Shown: positions 23,506 through 30,965, numbered from the stretch's first letter. The stretch is 40,034 nucleotides of DNA from Bacillota bacterium (GCA_963169565.1 CAUJDI010000048.1:1-40034), one strand, 5' to 3'. Program-made: numbers and translations. Notes: generated from the letters alone by a model not told the origin.

Positions 23506-24584
23506 CGCGCATCAAGACCATCGTGCTGACCGGCGGGGGAACCGCCGGGCACGTCACCCCGCATCTGGCGCTGCTGCCCCGGCTGACGCAGGAGGGGTGG
23601 CAGGTACACTACATTGGCACGCAGGACGGGATCGAGCACGGCTTGATGCTGGAGCGGGCTGGCGTCACCTACCATGCCATCTCCTCGGGGAAGCTGCGCC
23701 GCTATTTCTCCCTGCGCAACCTGACGGACCCCTTCCGGGTGCTGGCGGGCTTTTTCCAGGCATTCCATATCCTGGGCAGGGTCCGGCCGGACGTCGTGTT
23801 CTCCAAGGGCGGCTTCGTGGCTGTGCCCGTGGTGGCGGCGGCGTGGCTGAGGGGCATTCCCGTGCTGGCGCACGAGAGCGACCTGACCCCGGGGCTGGCC
23901 AACCGCATCAGCGCGCACTTCGCCAGGAAGGTGGCGGCGACCTTCCCGGAATGCGCGGCGGCGCTGGGCAAAAAGGGCATGTACACCGGCACGCCGATGC
24001 GCGCTGAGCTGTTCTCCGGCTCCCGGGAAGCGGGGCTGAGACTCGCAGGATTTTCCGGGGACAAGCCCGTGCTGCTCATGATGGGCGGCAGTCAGGGGGC
24101 GCAGTCGGTAAACGTCGCCCTGCGCGGCGCGCTGAAAAAACTGCTGCCCCAAATGGACGTGCTGCACCTGTGCGGCAAGGACAAGCTGGACGGGAGCCTG
24201 ATCGGCACGCCGGGCTACTTCCAGGCGGAGTACCTGGATAAGGAGCTGCCTGACGCGTTGGCCGCCAGCGACCTGGTGCTCTCCCGCGCCGGGGCGACCG
24301 CCATCGGGGAGTTCCTGGCGCTGAAAAAACCCATGCTGCTGGTGCCCTACCCCATGGGCGCCAGCCGGGGCGACCAGATATTGAATGCTGAGAATTATGA
24401 GAAGCGCGGCCTGGCCATGGTGCTGCCGCAGGAGAAGCTGACCCCGGACACCCTGGCGGAGGCGCTGTTTGACCTGATGGGACGGGCGGAGTCGATCCGT
24501 GAAGCGATGCGGAAGGCCCCCCCGGCGGAAGGCAGCGGGGCTGTGATGGAGCTGATCCGGGAACTGGCGGGGGACAGGCGATGA
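23502..24584 (+). CDS. murG: UDP-GlcNAc:lipid I N-acetylglucosaminyltransferase
   Basis: 360 residues. It makes lipid II from lipid I at the inner membrane face, the last cytoplasmic step of peptidoglycan precursor synthesis. The N-terminal loop is GGGTAGHVTPHLAL (the GGGTAGH form found in many Firmicutes). HESD, GGSQGAQS and SRAGATAIGEFLAL match the donor-site loops, and YPMGASRGDQILNA replaces the common YPxAxxxHQxxNA, with Asp in place of His. The start overlaps the potC stop (ATGA). Placement behind potABC, outside a division/cell-wall cluster, is unusual and suggests either a second copy or a relocated gene. Confidence 0.93.
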   Translation: MTRIKTIVLTGGGTAGHVTPHLALLPRLTQEGWQVHYIGTQDGIEHGLMLERAGVTYHAISSGKLRRYFSLRNLTDPFRVLAGFFQAFHILGRVRPDVVFSKGGFVAVPVVAAAWLRGIPVLAHESDLTPGLANRISAHFARKVAATFPECAAALGKKGMYTGTPMRAELFSGSREAGLRLAGFSGDKPVLLMMGGSQGAQSVNVALRGALKKLLPQMDVLHLCGKDKLDGSLIGTPGYFQAEYLDKELPDALAASDLVLSRAGATAIGEFLALKKPMLLVPYPMGASRGDQILNAENYEKRGLAMVLPQEKLTPDTLAEALFDLMGRAESIREAMRKAPPAEGSGAVMELIRELAGDRR

Positions 24585-24964
24585 CCGAGGTCGTGGCGGC
24601 CCTCATCCGGGAAAACGGCAGATTCCTGATCTGTCAGCGCCCGGAGAACAAGGCGAGGGCGCTGCTGTGGGAGTTTCCCGGCGGCAAAGTGGACCCCGGG
24701 GAGACGGGGGAGCAAGCGCTGATACGGGAGTGCGCGGAGGAACTGGGCGTTATTCTTGAGGTGGGGGAGGTTTGCTCTCGGGTCACGCATCAATACCCCG
24801 ACCTGCAGGTCCGTCTGACGCTCTACCATGCCCGGATCATCACAGGGCGGCTGCGGCGGTTGGAGCACGCGGACATCCGCTGGGTCAACCCCGCGGAGCT
24901 GTCCGGGTATGACTTCTGCCCGGCGGACCGGGAGATCATCCTGAAGCTGATGAGGGAAGATTGA
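24581..24964 (+). CDS. Nudix hydrolase (MutT-like)
   Basis: 127 residues with a complete Nudix box (GKVDPGETGEQALIRE then CAEELGV), preceded by WEFPGG as in MutT. Likely a (deoxy)nucleoside triphosphate pyrophosphohydrolase such as an 8-oxo-dGTPase, but Nudix specificity cannot be read from the box alone. The start overlaps the murG stop by 4 bases, and it is the last gene of the run that starts at 18088. Confidence 0.92.
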   Translation: MTEVVAALIRENGRFLICQRPENKARALLWEFPGGKVDPGETGEQALIRECAEELGVILEVGEVCSRVTHQYPDLQVRLTLYHARIITGRLRRLEHADIRWVNPAELSGYDFCPADREIILKLMRED

Positions 24965-24989
24965 CTGCCCTGAAAACGGGCGATAGAAT
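24961..24989 (+). promoter_or_regulatory. Sigma-A promoter for the VanY-like gene
   Basis: TTGACT (overlapping the Nudix stop), a 17-base spacer and TAGAAT. The spacer contains the small hairpin GCCC-TGAAAAC-GGGC. Confidence 0.7.
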
Positions 24990-25040
24990 AAAATTGGATA
25001 TGGTACAAGGGTTTCATTCACCGTGGGGGAGAGGATGCGT

Positions 25041-25778
25041 ATGAGAAAGGCTTTGATTCCTGCCCTGGTCTTTTTCCTATGCCTGTTTCTCGCCCTGCCC
25101 GCCCTGGCAAAAAAAGTGCCCACGGCATTGGACCTTCTGGCGATGTTTCCCGTCAGGGAGCCGCCCCTTGCCGCGGACCCGGCCAATGACCCCCTGATCC
25201 GCCTGGTCAACCGGTGGAACACGCTCCCCTCCTCCTTCAAGCCCAGGGTGTACCGGCCCGGGGTGAAGATCAGGAAGAACGCGGAGGCCGACCTGACGCT
25301 GCCGGCCGCCGCCGCGCTGGAAAAGCTGTTTGAGGGTGCCAAGGCACAGGGGCTGACGCTCATCGCCGTGTCGGGATACCGCTCCTGGCAGTCGCAGAAA
25401 TACATCTACGCCCGTTCCGTCGAGCGCAAAGGCGAGGCGCAGGCCAGCATGATGAGCGCGCAGGCGGGCGCCAGCGAGCATCAGCTGGGCCTGGCGGTTG
25501 ACCTGTCCTGCGCCTCCCTGGAGTGCGAGCTGAGCTCCGCTTTTGCCAAAAAGAAGGAGGGCAAGTGGGTTGCGGCGCACTGCGCGGAGTATGGCTTCAT
25601 CATCCGGTATAAGCAGGAGTGGGTGGACGTGACCGGCTATCAGGGAGAGCCCTGGCACCTGCGCTACGTGGGGCCGGAGCATGCCCTGGCCATCGCGGCG
25701 ATGGACGTCCCGCTGGAGATCTATATTGACTACCTGAAAGTGCTCTGGCAGCAGGGTCTCCCCGTCCCCGGGCAGTAG
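25041..25778 (+). CDS. Secreted D-alanyl-D-alanine carboxypeptidase, VanY-like (M15B)
   Basis: 245 residues from the ATG at 25041, which best fits the GGGGGAGAGG site; GTG at 25023 and ATG at 25035 are in frame but closer to or ahead of it. Signal peptide about 1-23 (ends ALPALA). The zinc peptidase motifs are intact: SGYRSWQSQ, SEHQLGLAVDLS (the SxHxxGxAxD zinc motif) and EPWHLRYVG (catalytic Glu and third zinc ligand). It trims the terminal D-Ala of peptidoglycan stem peptides outside the cell. There is no VanR/S/H/A/X context, so it is a wall-remodelling enzyme and gives no sign of vancomycin resistance. It has its own promoter and terminator. Confidence 0.93.
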   Translation: MRKALIPALVFFLCLFLALPALAKKVPTALDLLAMFPVREPPLAADPANDPLIRLVNRWNTLPSSFKPRVYRPGVKIRKNAEADLTLPAAAALEKLFEGAKAQGLTLIAVSGYRSWQSQKYIYARSVERKGEAQASMMSAQAGASEHQLGLAVDLSCASLECELSSAFAKKKEGKWVAAHCAEYGFIIRYKQEWVDVTGYQGEPWHLRYVGPEHALAIAAMDVPLEIYIDYLKVLWQQGLPVPGQ

Positions 25779-25802
25779 CGGCCGCGCCGCCTGATAACCT
25801 TC

Positions 25803-25830
25803 AGCCCCGTGTCGTGCGCGGGGCTTTTTT
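25803..25830 (+). terminator. Terminator of the VanY-like gene
   Basis: AGCCCCG and CGGGGCT pair with a 9-base loop, followed by six T. It lies just before the end of the convergent lipoprotein gene. Confidence 0.9.
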
Positions 25831-25837
25831 ATGGCCC

Positions 25838-26920
25838 TCAGCGCCAGGGCAGCGGCAGGATGCCGTTGCCGCGCGCGTCGATGAGGTTGACCCAGCCGTA
25901 GTATTCCTCCCCCGCGTCCAGCTTCGGCCCGTCCTCCTGCCAGCTGGCGTAGCCGTAGTCCACCGCTTCATTGAAGTCAGCCTGACCGATCAGCGTGGTC
26001 TCGATGAAATAGTACTGGTCGTTCTCCGCGTCCGTGCGCACGGCCAGATAGGAGTGCCCCGGGATGAGGACGATGCAGCTCTCCATGTCCATCGCCTCCA
26101 CCGCGGAGGCGTACAGGAACACCAGCTCGATGCAGTTGCCCCCGGACTGCTCCAGCACCTCAAAGGGCAGGCGGATGCGCTGGGAGGATTCCGGGGTGAA
26201 GGAGACCCAGGTGCTCAGGTAGGTCAGGTCGTACTCCTTCTCCGCCTGCCAGACCGCCTGCAGCCGGTCCCAGACCCCGCCGTCCGCGTCATACGCCTCG
26301 CCGTAGCGCGACCAGATCTGCCCGGATTTGGTATAGTCAGCCGCGCGGCGCAGCAGCTCCTCCACCGCGGGGTCGTTCGGGGTGACGAAAACTGCCAGCA
26401 GGTCGCGGTTCCCCTGCGCGTCAAACCCGTCCACCCAGGAATAGTCCCGGCGGGAGTAGAGCAGGATCTCGGTACTCTCCTGCAGCAGCACCTCGTCCTC
26501 CCCGTCCTGAAGCAGCGTGACCCGGATGAGGAAGTTCGCGTAGCGCTGGGCGTTGAGCTTCTCCATGGATTCCGGGATCAGCCGGGGGTTCTGCCGCACT
26601 TCCGCCGTTTCGCCGGGCATGACCGCCACCGTGTCGCTGGAGACGGCGCTGTACCCTTCGATCTGTGTTTCCACCAGGAACACCGCCTTCTCCCCGTTGC
26701 GGTTGGTCAGGCGGGTCACCGCGAAATCGTCCAGCACACTTCCGTACAGGTGGTAGTACACGGTGATCAGCTCGCGCGTGTAGGTGTAGTCGATGGAGTA
26801 CGCCGCCTCGCCCGCCGTTTCCGGCTCCGCGGGCGCCGCGGCCACGCATCCGCCCGTCAGGGGGGACAGCAGCGCAAGCGCCAGGGCCATCAGAACGGCA
26901 AAGCCCTTCCTGTAGTTCAT
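25838..26920 (-). CDS. Transglutaminase-like lipoprotein
   Basis: 360 residues. The signal sequence ends in the lipobox LTGGC (Cys25), so the protein should be anchored on the outer membrane face. An N-terminal beta-rich region is followed by a transglutaminase-like papain-fold core: the cysteine in GGNCIELVFLYASAVEAM, the histidine in LIPGHSYLAV, and an acidic partner in YYFIETTLIG. Such domains act as proteases or cross-linking enzymes; here the target is unknown, possibly wall peptides or surface proteins. AAAGGGC precedes the ATG. It is a single gene, convergent to the VanY-like gene and divergent from the methyltransferase. Confidence 0.83.
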   Translation of the reverse strand: MNYRKGFAVLMALALALLSPLTGGCVAAAPAEPETAGEAAYSIDYTYTRELITVYYHLYGSVLDDFAVTRLTNRNGEKAVFLVETQIEGYSAVSSDTVAVMPGETAEVRQNPRLIPESMEKLNAQRYANFLIRVTLLQDGEDEVLLQESTEILLYSRRDYSWVDGFDAQGNRDLLAVFVTPNDPAVEELLRRAADYTKSGQIWSRYGEAYDADGGVWDRLQAVWQAEKEYDLTYLSTWVSFTPESSQRIRLPFEVLEQSGGNCIELVFLYASAVEAMDMESCIVLIPGHSYLAVRTDAENDQYYFIETTLIGQADFNEAVDYGYASWQEDGPKLDAGEEYYGWVNLIDARGNGILPLPWR

Positions 26921-27172
26921 ATGTCTGCCCTTTCATTCTGCCGGTCGGTCCGGATGCCGGATGGGGTCTGCTTGGTCAAGCGGGATCCTCTGCTGTGCAG
27001 CATTTTATCACCCGCGGCGCGGGCAGTAAACACCGGGGACGGCCCTTCGGGGGGAAAACATGCCCGCCCGGCCGGCGGCCCGGGGAGGCGTTTGACCGCA
27101 GCCCTCCGCAGGTTTACAATCCGCCTGATGAAGGGATCGCCGTTGTCTGACGTCATTCCGCAGGAGGTGCCC

Positions 27173-28003
27173 ATGTTTGACCGCCTTTCTGGACTGCTCG
27201 CGCCGCCGCCGATGGGCGCGTCCGGGGGAGAGAGCTTCTGGGTGGACCCGCACATTTCCGCGCAGCTGCTCCGTACCCACCTGGACCCGGACACGGAGCT
27301 GGCCAGCCGGAACCCGGCCTTCATGGACGAATCCGTCCGGTGGATCCGGGAAGTGTGCCCGCCGGAACGCTTCCCCCGCCTGCTGGACCTTGGCTGCGGG
27401 CCGGGGCTGTATGCCCGGCGGTTTGCCAATGCCGGGTACGCCGTCACCGGGGTGGATTTCTCATCCCGCTCGGTGGACTATGCCCGGGAGACCGCGGCGC
27501 AGGAGGGGCTTGCGATCACCTACCTGTGCGGGGACTACCTGAAGGCGGACCTGCCCGGCCCCTTTGACCTGGCCGTGATGATCTACTGCGATTACGGCGC
27601 GCTGAATGATGAGGGGCGCAGGACGCTGATGGACAAGGCGTACCGCGCCCTCCGGCCCGGCGGGCGCTTCCTGCTGGACGTACATTCCCTTAGGCTTTAT
27701 GACGATTTCAGGGAGAGCCGGACCTGGGAGGCCTTTCCGGACGGCGGTTTCTGGACCGCTGAAAAACACCTATGCTTCCTCGCCAACCTGAAGTATCCGC
27801 AGCACACCACCCTGTACCAGGCGGTGGTCATGACAGAAAAGGAATCGAAAAGCTATTACATCTGGAACCATTGCTTCGGCCCGGAGGGCATCCGGCAGGA
27901 GGCGGAGCGGGCCGGGTTCCGTGTGCTGAAGGTCTTCGGCGACGTGACCGGCGCGCCCTACAGGGAGGATTCCCAGGCGCTGGCCGTCCTGCTCGAAAAA
28001 TGA
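27173..28003 (+). CDS. Class I SAM-dependent methyltransferase
   Basis: 276 residues from the ATG at 27173, 6 bases after CAGGAGG; the frame is open far upstream, but that part is antisense to the lipoprotein gene. Motif I LLDLGCGPGLYA, the acidic motif II in VTGVDFSSRSVDYA, and the motif around FDLAVMIYCDYGAL are clear. The C-terminal half (WTAEKHLCF..., SYYIWNHCFGPEGI) resembles the lid of small-molecule methyltransferases. Substrate unknown. No operon partner. Confidence 0.88.
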   Translation: MFDRLSGLLAPPPMGASGGESFWVDPHISAQLLRTHLDPDTELASRNPAFMDESVRWIREVCPPERFPRLLDLGCGPGLYARRFANAGYAVTGVDFSSRSVDYARETAAQEGLAITYLCGDYLKADLPGPFDLAVMIYCDYGALNDEGRRTLMDKAYRALRPGGRFLLDVHSLRLYDDFRESRTWEAFPDGGFWTAEKHLCFLANLKYPQHTTLYQAVVMTEKESKSYYIWNHCFGPEGIRQEAERAGFRVLKVFGDVTGAPYREDSQALAVLLEK

Positions 28004-28023
28004 CCGCGCGGGGACAAGTCCAC

Positions 28024-28054
28024 TTGTTTCACCCTTTCCTGCCATTGGTATAAT
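28024..28054 (+). promoter_or_regulatory. Promoter for the Lys/Ala-rich small protein
   Basis: A perfect TATAAT with an extended -10 (TTGG before it) and TTGTTT 19 bases upstream. The -35 overlaps a small ACAAG-TCCA-CTTGT hairpin after the methyltransferase stop. Confidence 0.6.
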
Positions 28055-28111
28055 CTACTATAGCCCTGCGCGATTACGCAGAGCCCCGGACTATGAAAGG
28101 ATGGGGTGAAG

Positions 28112-28306
28112 ATGGACAAAAAGAAGAAATCCTTCGGGAAAGACCACAGGCATGAGGCGGAGGCCGTTCTGAACAAGGCCAAGGGCGCCGTGAAGGAAGC
28201 GGCAGCGGAGGTCCAGGTCAAGGCGGACAAGGCGGCCGCCAGCGTGAAGGAAGCCATGCACGGCGCGGCCGAAACGGTCAGGAAAGACCAGCACAAGAAG
28301 CACTGA
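28112..28306 (+). CDS. Small Lys/Ala-rich helical protein (LEA/CsbD-like in character)
   Basis: 64 residues from the ATG at 28112; a GTG two codons earlier is also possible. AAAGG lies about 10 bases upstream. Almost the whole chain is a predicted amphipathic helix of K, A and E, with 11-residue style periodicity (NKAKGAVKEAAAEVQVKADK). That composition is seen in LEA-type, CsbD-like and YtxH-like stress proteins, but no family signature is decisive. It has its own strong promoter and terminator, which supports a real, separately regulated gene. Confidence 0.75.
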   Translation: MDKKKKSFGKDHRHEAEAVLNKAKGAVKEAAAEVQVKADKAAASVKEAMHGAAETVRKDQHKKH

Positions 28307-28363
28307 TAGCAAAGCAGTACCTTATTGCATCAACCGGTGAAGCATAAAGAACGCCTGGGAACC

Positions 28364-28410
28364 GCGTCCCCAAACCCCTGCCCGGTGAGTTCCTCCCCGG
28401 ACCCCGGAAT
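28364..28410 (+). repeat. Short dispersed repeat R1, copy c
   Basis: 47 bases from GCGTCCCC to CCGGAAT, matching copy b on the opposite strand and the core of copy a. Confidence 0.75.
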
Positions 28411-28454
28411 GGGACATATCATGGTATGACCGATCAAAGAAAACGGACACTGTT

Positions 28455-28487
28455 CCGCCGCGCCGCAGGGTGCGGCGGGATTTTTTT
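28455..28487 (+). terminator. Terminator of the Lys/Ala-rich small protein gene
   Basis: CCGCCGC pairs with GCGGCGG, followed by GA and seven T. An alternative inner pairing also exists. Confidence 0.85.
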
Positions 28488-28546
28488 ATCTGATTTCATA
28501 GATAGGGCAGCCCCGGTTGACCGCCCGCCCGGAAGCTCTGTGAGGG

Positions 28547-28601
28547 TATTGGTATAAAACACTTGCTATCGGTGTAAAATAGCGGTAATACTATACCGAT
28601 A
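28547..28601 (+). promoter_or_regulatory. Operator-like cluster of TATYGGTRT boxes before SMP-30
   Basis: TATTGGTATAAAA at 28547 and TATCGGTGTAAAA at 28567 are direct repeats exactly 20 bases apart, and ATACCGATA at 28593-28601 is the inverted form. TTGCTA at 28564 with TAATAC 17 bases later gives a possible promoter inside the cluster. This looks like a regulator binding region controlling the gluconolactonase gene. Confidence 0.5.
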
Positions 28602-28674
28602 CTTGGCTGACCTGTCCGATCCATAGGCTCTTGTGCTATAAGCAAGGTGAGGCAGTTACGGCATCCGGCGGGAG

Positions 28675-28842
28675 TTTCAGAGGGCGCAGCCCTCTGATTG
28701 CAATCGTATCGCTCGGCTTTGCCGGGCGGGCGGGGAGAATCTCGAAGAGATTCATTCCTTGCATTTTCACGGTCCGGGAGCGCGGCGACCAGGTGAAAAT
28801 GCCCGTTCCAAAAACTTCAAAGTGTCCGCAGACACTTTGACG
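28675..28842 (+). repeat. Structured dispersed element R2, copy 3
   Basis: Same element as at 13157, in the opposite orientation on this strand. Stems: CAGAGGGC-GCA-GCCCTCTG, CGGCTTTGCCG, GAATCTC-GAA-GAGATTC, GCATTTTCAC with GTGAAAATGC (with a further inner GGTC/GACC), and TCAAAGTGTC-CGCA-GACACTTTGA. Against copy 2 the second stem changed GC to AC together with its partner GC to GT, so pairing is kept. It occupies the leader just before the SMP-30 ribosome binding site. Confidence 0.88.
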
Positions 28843-28855
28843 AAAGGGTGTAAAT

Positions 28856-29773
28856 ATGCGCGCTGAACGCCTGTTTCCGGAGACCATGGTCCTGGGGGAG
28901 GGCCCCGTTTACGACGAAAAAGCCGGGGCGCTGTACTGGGTGGACATCACCGCCGGGCAGCTGTGGCGGCATGACTTCGGGGAGGGCCGGACCACGCATC
29001 GGGATTTCGGGCAGACTGTGGGGATGTGCTGCCTGACCCGGGACGGCGGGGTCTTGGCCGCGCTGAAGAAATCCCTGGTGCTGGTGGAAGGCGGCGGGGA
29101 GCGCGTGCTGCTGTCCAATGTGGAACCGGAGGCGCCGGACAACCGCTTCAACGACGGCAAGCCGGACCCCGCGGGGCGGCTGCTGATCGGCACCATGGAC
29201 AAAAATATGCGGCCCGGCCTGGGCGCGCTGTACTGCCTGGAGGAAGGCAAGAGCCTAAAAAAGCTGCTGGGCGGGGTGAGCATCTCCAACGGCCTGGCGT
29301 TCAGCCCGGACAGCCGCTTGATGTACTACGTGGACACGCCCACGGGCTTCTTGTGGCGGTTTGACTATGACCTGGACACCGGGGAAATCAGCAACCGGAC
29401 CCCGCTGATCGACTACACCCGTGAGGAGGGCCTGTTTGACGGCATCACCGTGGACGCGGAGGGCTGCATCTGGGCGGCGCACTGGAACGGCTTCCAGGTC
29501 AGCCGCTGGGACCCGATAACCGGGCGCAAGCTCTTTTCCCTGCGCCTGCCAGCACCCTACGTGACCTGCTGCTGCTTTGGCGCGCCCGACCTGCGCACAC
29601 TGTTCATCACCACCGCCTGGGACGGGGACGAAAGGGTCCGAAAGGAATACCCCCTCTCCGGCGCGCTGTTCGCCTGCCGGACGGACACAGGGGGGCTGCC
29701 GCCGGGGAGGGTCAGGCTGGGGGCAGGGGAGCAGCGGGAGGACAGCAGGGCGCGGATTGTGGACGGGCGTTGA
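28856..29773 (+). CDS. SMP-30/gluconolactonase/regucalcin family protein
   Basis: 305 residues. A six-bladed propeller lactonase with its metal ligands recognisable: Glu in LGEGPVYDE, Asn in NRFNDGKPDPAGRLLIGTM, Asn in SNGLAFSPDS and Asp in FDGITVDAEG. These enzymes hydrolyse sugar-acid lactones such as gluconolactone, using a divalent metal. AAAGGGTG lies 5 bases before the ATG. R2 copy 3 and a cluster of operator-like boxes precede it, suggesting regulated expression. The last 20 or so residues (GAGEQREDSRARIVDGR) are longer than the usual family end at about GLPPGRV. A decayed second copy of this 3' end lies at 31126. Confidence 0.92.
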   Translation: MRAERLFPETMVLGEGPVYDEKAGALYWVDITAGQLWRHDFGEGRTTHRDFGQTVGMCCLTRDGGVLAALKKSLVLVEGGGERVLLSNVEPEAPDNRFNDGKPDPAGRLLIGTMDKNMRPGLGALYCLEEGKSLKKLLGGVSISNGLAFSPDSRLMYYVDTPTGFLWRFDYDLDTGEISNRTPLIDYTREEGLFDGITVDAEGCIWAAHWNGFQVSRWDPITGRKLFSLRLPAPYVTCCCFGAPDLRTLFITTAWDGDERVRKEYPLSGALFACRTDTGGLPPGRVRLGAGEQREDSRARIVDGR

Positions 29774-29791
29774 AAGCGGCGGCCCAATTCG

Positions 29792-30241
29792 TCACGATTC
29801 CCGCTGTTCTCCTGTCATCTCGATTTCGAACACTCCGTTTCCGATTTCCTTTTTCTTTCCTGAACAAGCAAATCCATGTCTCCCGTAGAATCGGCGGGCC
29901 TTCTCATTGTGATCCAGGACCCACAGCGTCGGTCTTCCCGCACAGTGCTCAACCGCATACAGAAGCAGCTCCGTGCCGTATCCCTTGTTCTGTTCATCGG
30001 GCAACACATAGAGATTTTCGATCAGGCTGCCTTGTACGGACACGATCCCGACAAAGCGGCCGTGCTGAAGCATGAAAAGCTGTTTCCCTTTTCTGATCTC
30101 GCCCTCCAGATATGCTTTCTGATGGTCGACTGAATGCAAGTCCACAAATTCCCTGCTGCAGAAGCCGCTGTGCGATTCCTTCCAGGAGATCGAATGGATC
30201 CTCGCCGCTTCATGCAGATGATCAGCGCCGACCCGGATCAT
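29792..30241 (-). CDS. GNAT family N-acetyltransferase
   Basis: 149 residues from the ATG at 30241 (MIRVGADHLHEAARIH...). The frame stays open to a TTG at 30298, which lacks a clear ribosome binding site. The GNAT fold is seen in IENLYVLPDEQNKGYGTELL (the acetyl-CoA QxxGxG/A-type loop, here QNKGYG) and the C-terminal NEKARRFYGRHGF motif. It transfers an acetyl group from acetyl-CoA to an unknown amine. It is convergent to SMP-30 with 18 bases between stops, and downstream of the DUF2087/GIY-YIG pair on the same strand; its base composition is lower in GC than the core genes. Confidence 0.87.
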   Translation of the reverse strand: MIRVGADHLHEAARIHSISWKESHSGFCSREFVDLHSVDHQKAYLEGEIRKGKQLFMLQHGRFVGIVSVQGSLIENLYVLPDEQNKGYGTELLLYAVEHCAGRPTLWVLDHNEKARRFYGRHGFACSGKKKEIGNGVFEIEMTGEQRES

Positions 30242-30304
30242 CGTTGTTCTTTCGGATGGGCCGCTGTTCATAGGTGCAGAAAAGCTCCGATTCTCCAAAG
30301 GGTT

Positions 30305-30613
30305 TTATTGGTCAGCAGGATCGCTGTCAACTGCGGCATCGTCAGTGCCCGCTTCGCGCCAGTATCGGGAGCCGTTGGGTTCGCGGCCCAGCAGCCCGTT
30401 GTCCACAAGCTCACGCCTGAGCAGGCAGAAGTCGCCGAAGGTATGCCAGCTGTCGCAGATGTCGTTGACCTGGCGTTCATTGTATTCGGTATTCGAACTG
30501 AACTTTTCCGCCAGGTAAGAGAGAACGGCGACCCTGGCGCCATGCTTCTTCGGAAGCTGGATGATCCTGCCCTCACCGTCGAGGAACTGGCCGATCCTGA
30601 CCGTCTTCTCCAT
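30305..30613 (-). CDS. DUF2087 domain protein
   Basis: 102 residues from the ATG at 30613, with GAGGA 8 bases upstream inside the end of the GIY-YIG gene and one base between stop and start. The domain runs from FLDGEGRIIQLPKKHGARVAVLSYLAEKF through YNERQVNDIC to FGDFCLLRRELVDNGLLGRE and SRYWR, the full DUF2087 pattern. It is a winged-helix-like domain often fused to or beside small regulators; its role is not established. Tight coupling to a GIY-YIG protein suggests the two act together. Confidence 0.88.
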   Translation of the reverse strand: MEKTVRIGQFLDGEGRIIQLPKKHGARVAVLSYLAEKFSSNTEYNERQVNDICDSWHTFGDFCLLRRELVDNGLLGREPNGSRYWREAGTDDAAVDSDPADQ

Positions 30614-30614
30614 T

Positions 30615-30965
30615 TCATTTATCCTCATGATCATTTGACTGCAATTTTTCTGTCCATAGCTCTTCAAGCAGCTTGATCTCATCGGCGAATTCCCCGGCTG
30701 TCTGGCCTTCCTTCATCTGAAGCTCCTCCAGCACGACCAGTGAAATGGAATCCGTTCCATACCGGGCACACTCAGCGCGTGTTACCGGGTCCGGGCAGTC
30801 CTTGATCGATGCCGCAAACTGGAACCTGTTCCGGATGCCCTGGATATCCGTCGTCGATTTGATCCAGCGGCGGTGATTGCCGCTGCATTCAAGGGCATAC
30901 ACGGCTCCCACGCTGAGCTTGCGCCTGTATTCATCCTTCAGCCGACTTTTTCTGTCCTTATCCAT
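30615..30965 (-). CDS. Small GIY-YIG nuclease-like protein
   Basis: 116 residues from the ATG at 30965, with AAGAGAG upstream; a TTG at 30989 would add eight residues. The layout matches small stand-alone GIY-YIG proteins: GAVYALECS for the GIY strand, RWIKSTTDI for the YIG strand, NRFQFAASIKDC, then the long second half ending IKLLEELWTEKL. The two tyrosine-containing motifs are imperfect (GAVY and WIK), so nuclease activity is uncertain. A TTGCGT/TACACT promoter lies upstream, with a perfect 7-bp inverted repeat at its -35 end. Confidence 0.82.
   Translation of the reverse strand: MDKDRKSRLKDEYRRKLSVGAVYALECSGNHRRWIKSTTDIQGIRNRFQFAASIKDCPDPVTRAECARYGTDSISLVVLEELQMKEGQTAGEFADEIKLLEELWTEKLQSNDHEDK

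Larger units (their letters stand above)
28307..28855. other. 549-base intergenic region rich in repeats and signals
   Basis: In order, it holds repeat R1 copy c, a strong terminator, paired TATYGGTRT boxes, the CCGATACTTGGCTG motif shared with 7924, and R2 copy 3, which ends 13 bases before the SMP-30 start. No convincing gene. Confidence 0.7.

Noticed and set aside
25041-25778. Vancomycin resistance gene
   Set aside because: Only a VanY-like carboxypeptidase is present, with none of the van regulators, ligase or dipeptidase, so it is ordinary wall metabolism.
25814-27172. Upstream extension of the methyltransferase frame
   Set aside because: It is antisense to the transglutaminase-like gene. 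The real start at 27173 has a strong ribosome binding site and begins the methyltransferase domain.
28631-28840. Small plus-strand open frame with a peptide similar to frames at 11149-11367 and 13045-13284 (minus)
   Set aside because: The shared peptide (IVSxGFAGRA...FIPCIF) comes from the R2 repeat itself. Hairpins and stem-preserving changes explain the conservation better, and no copy has a proper start site.
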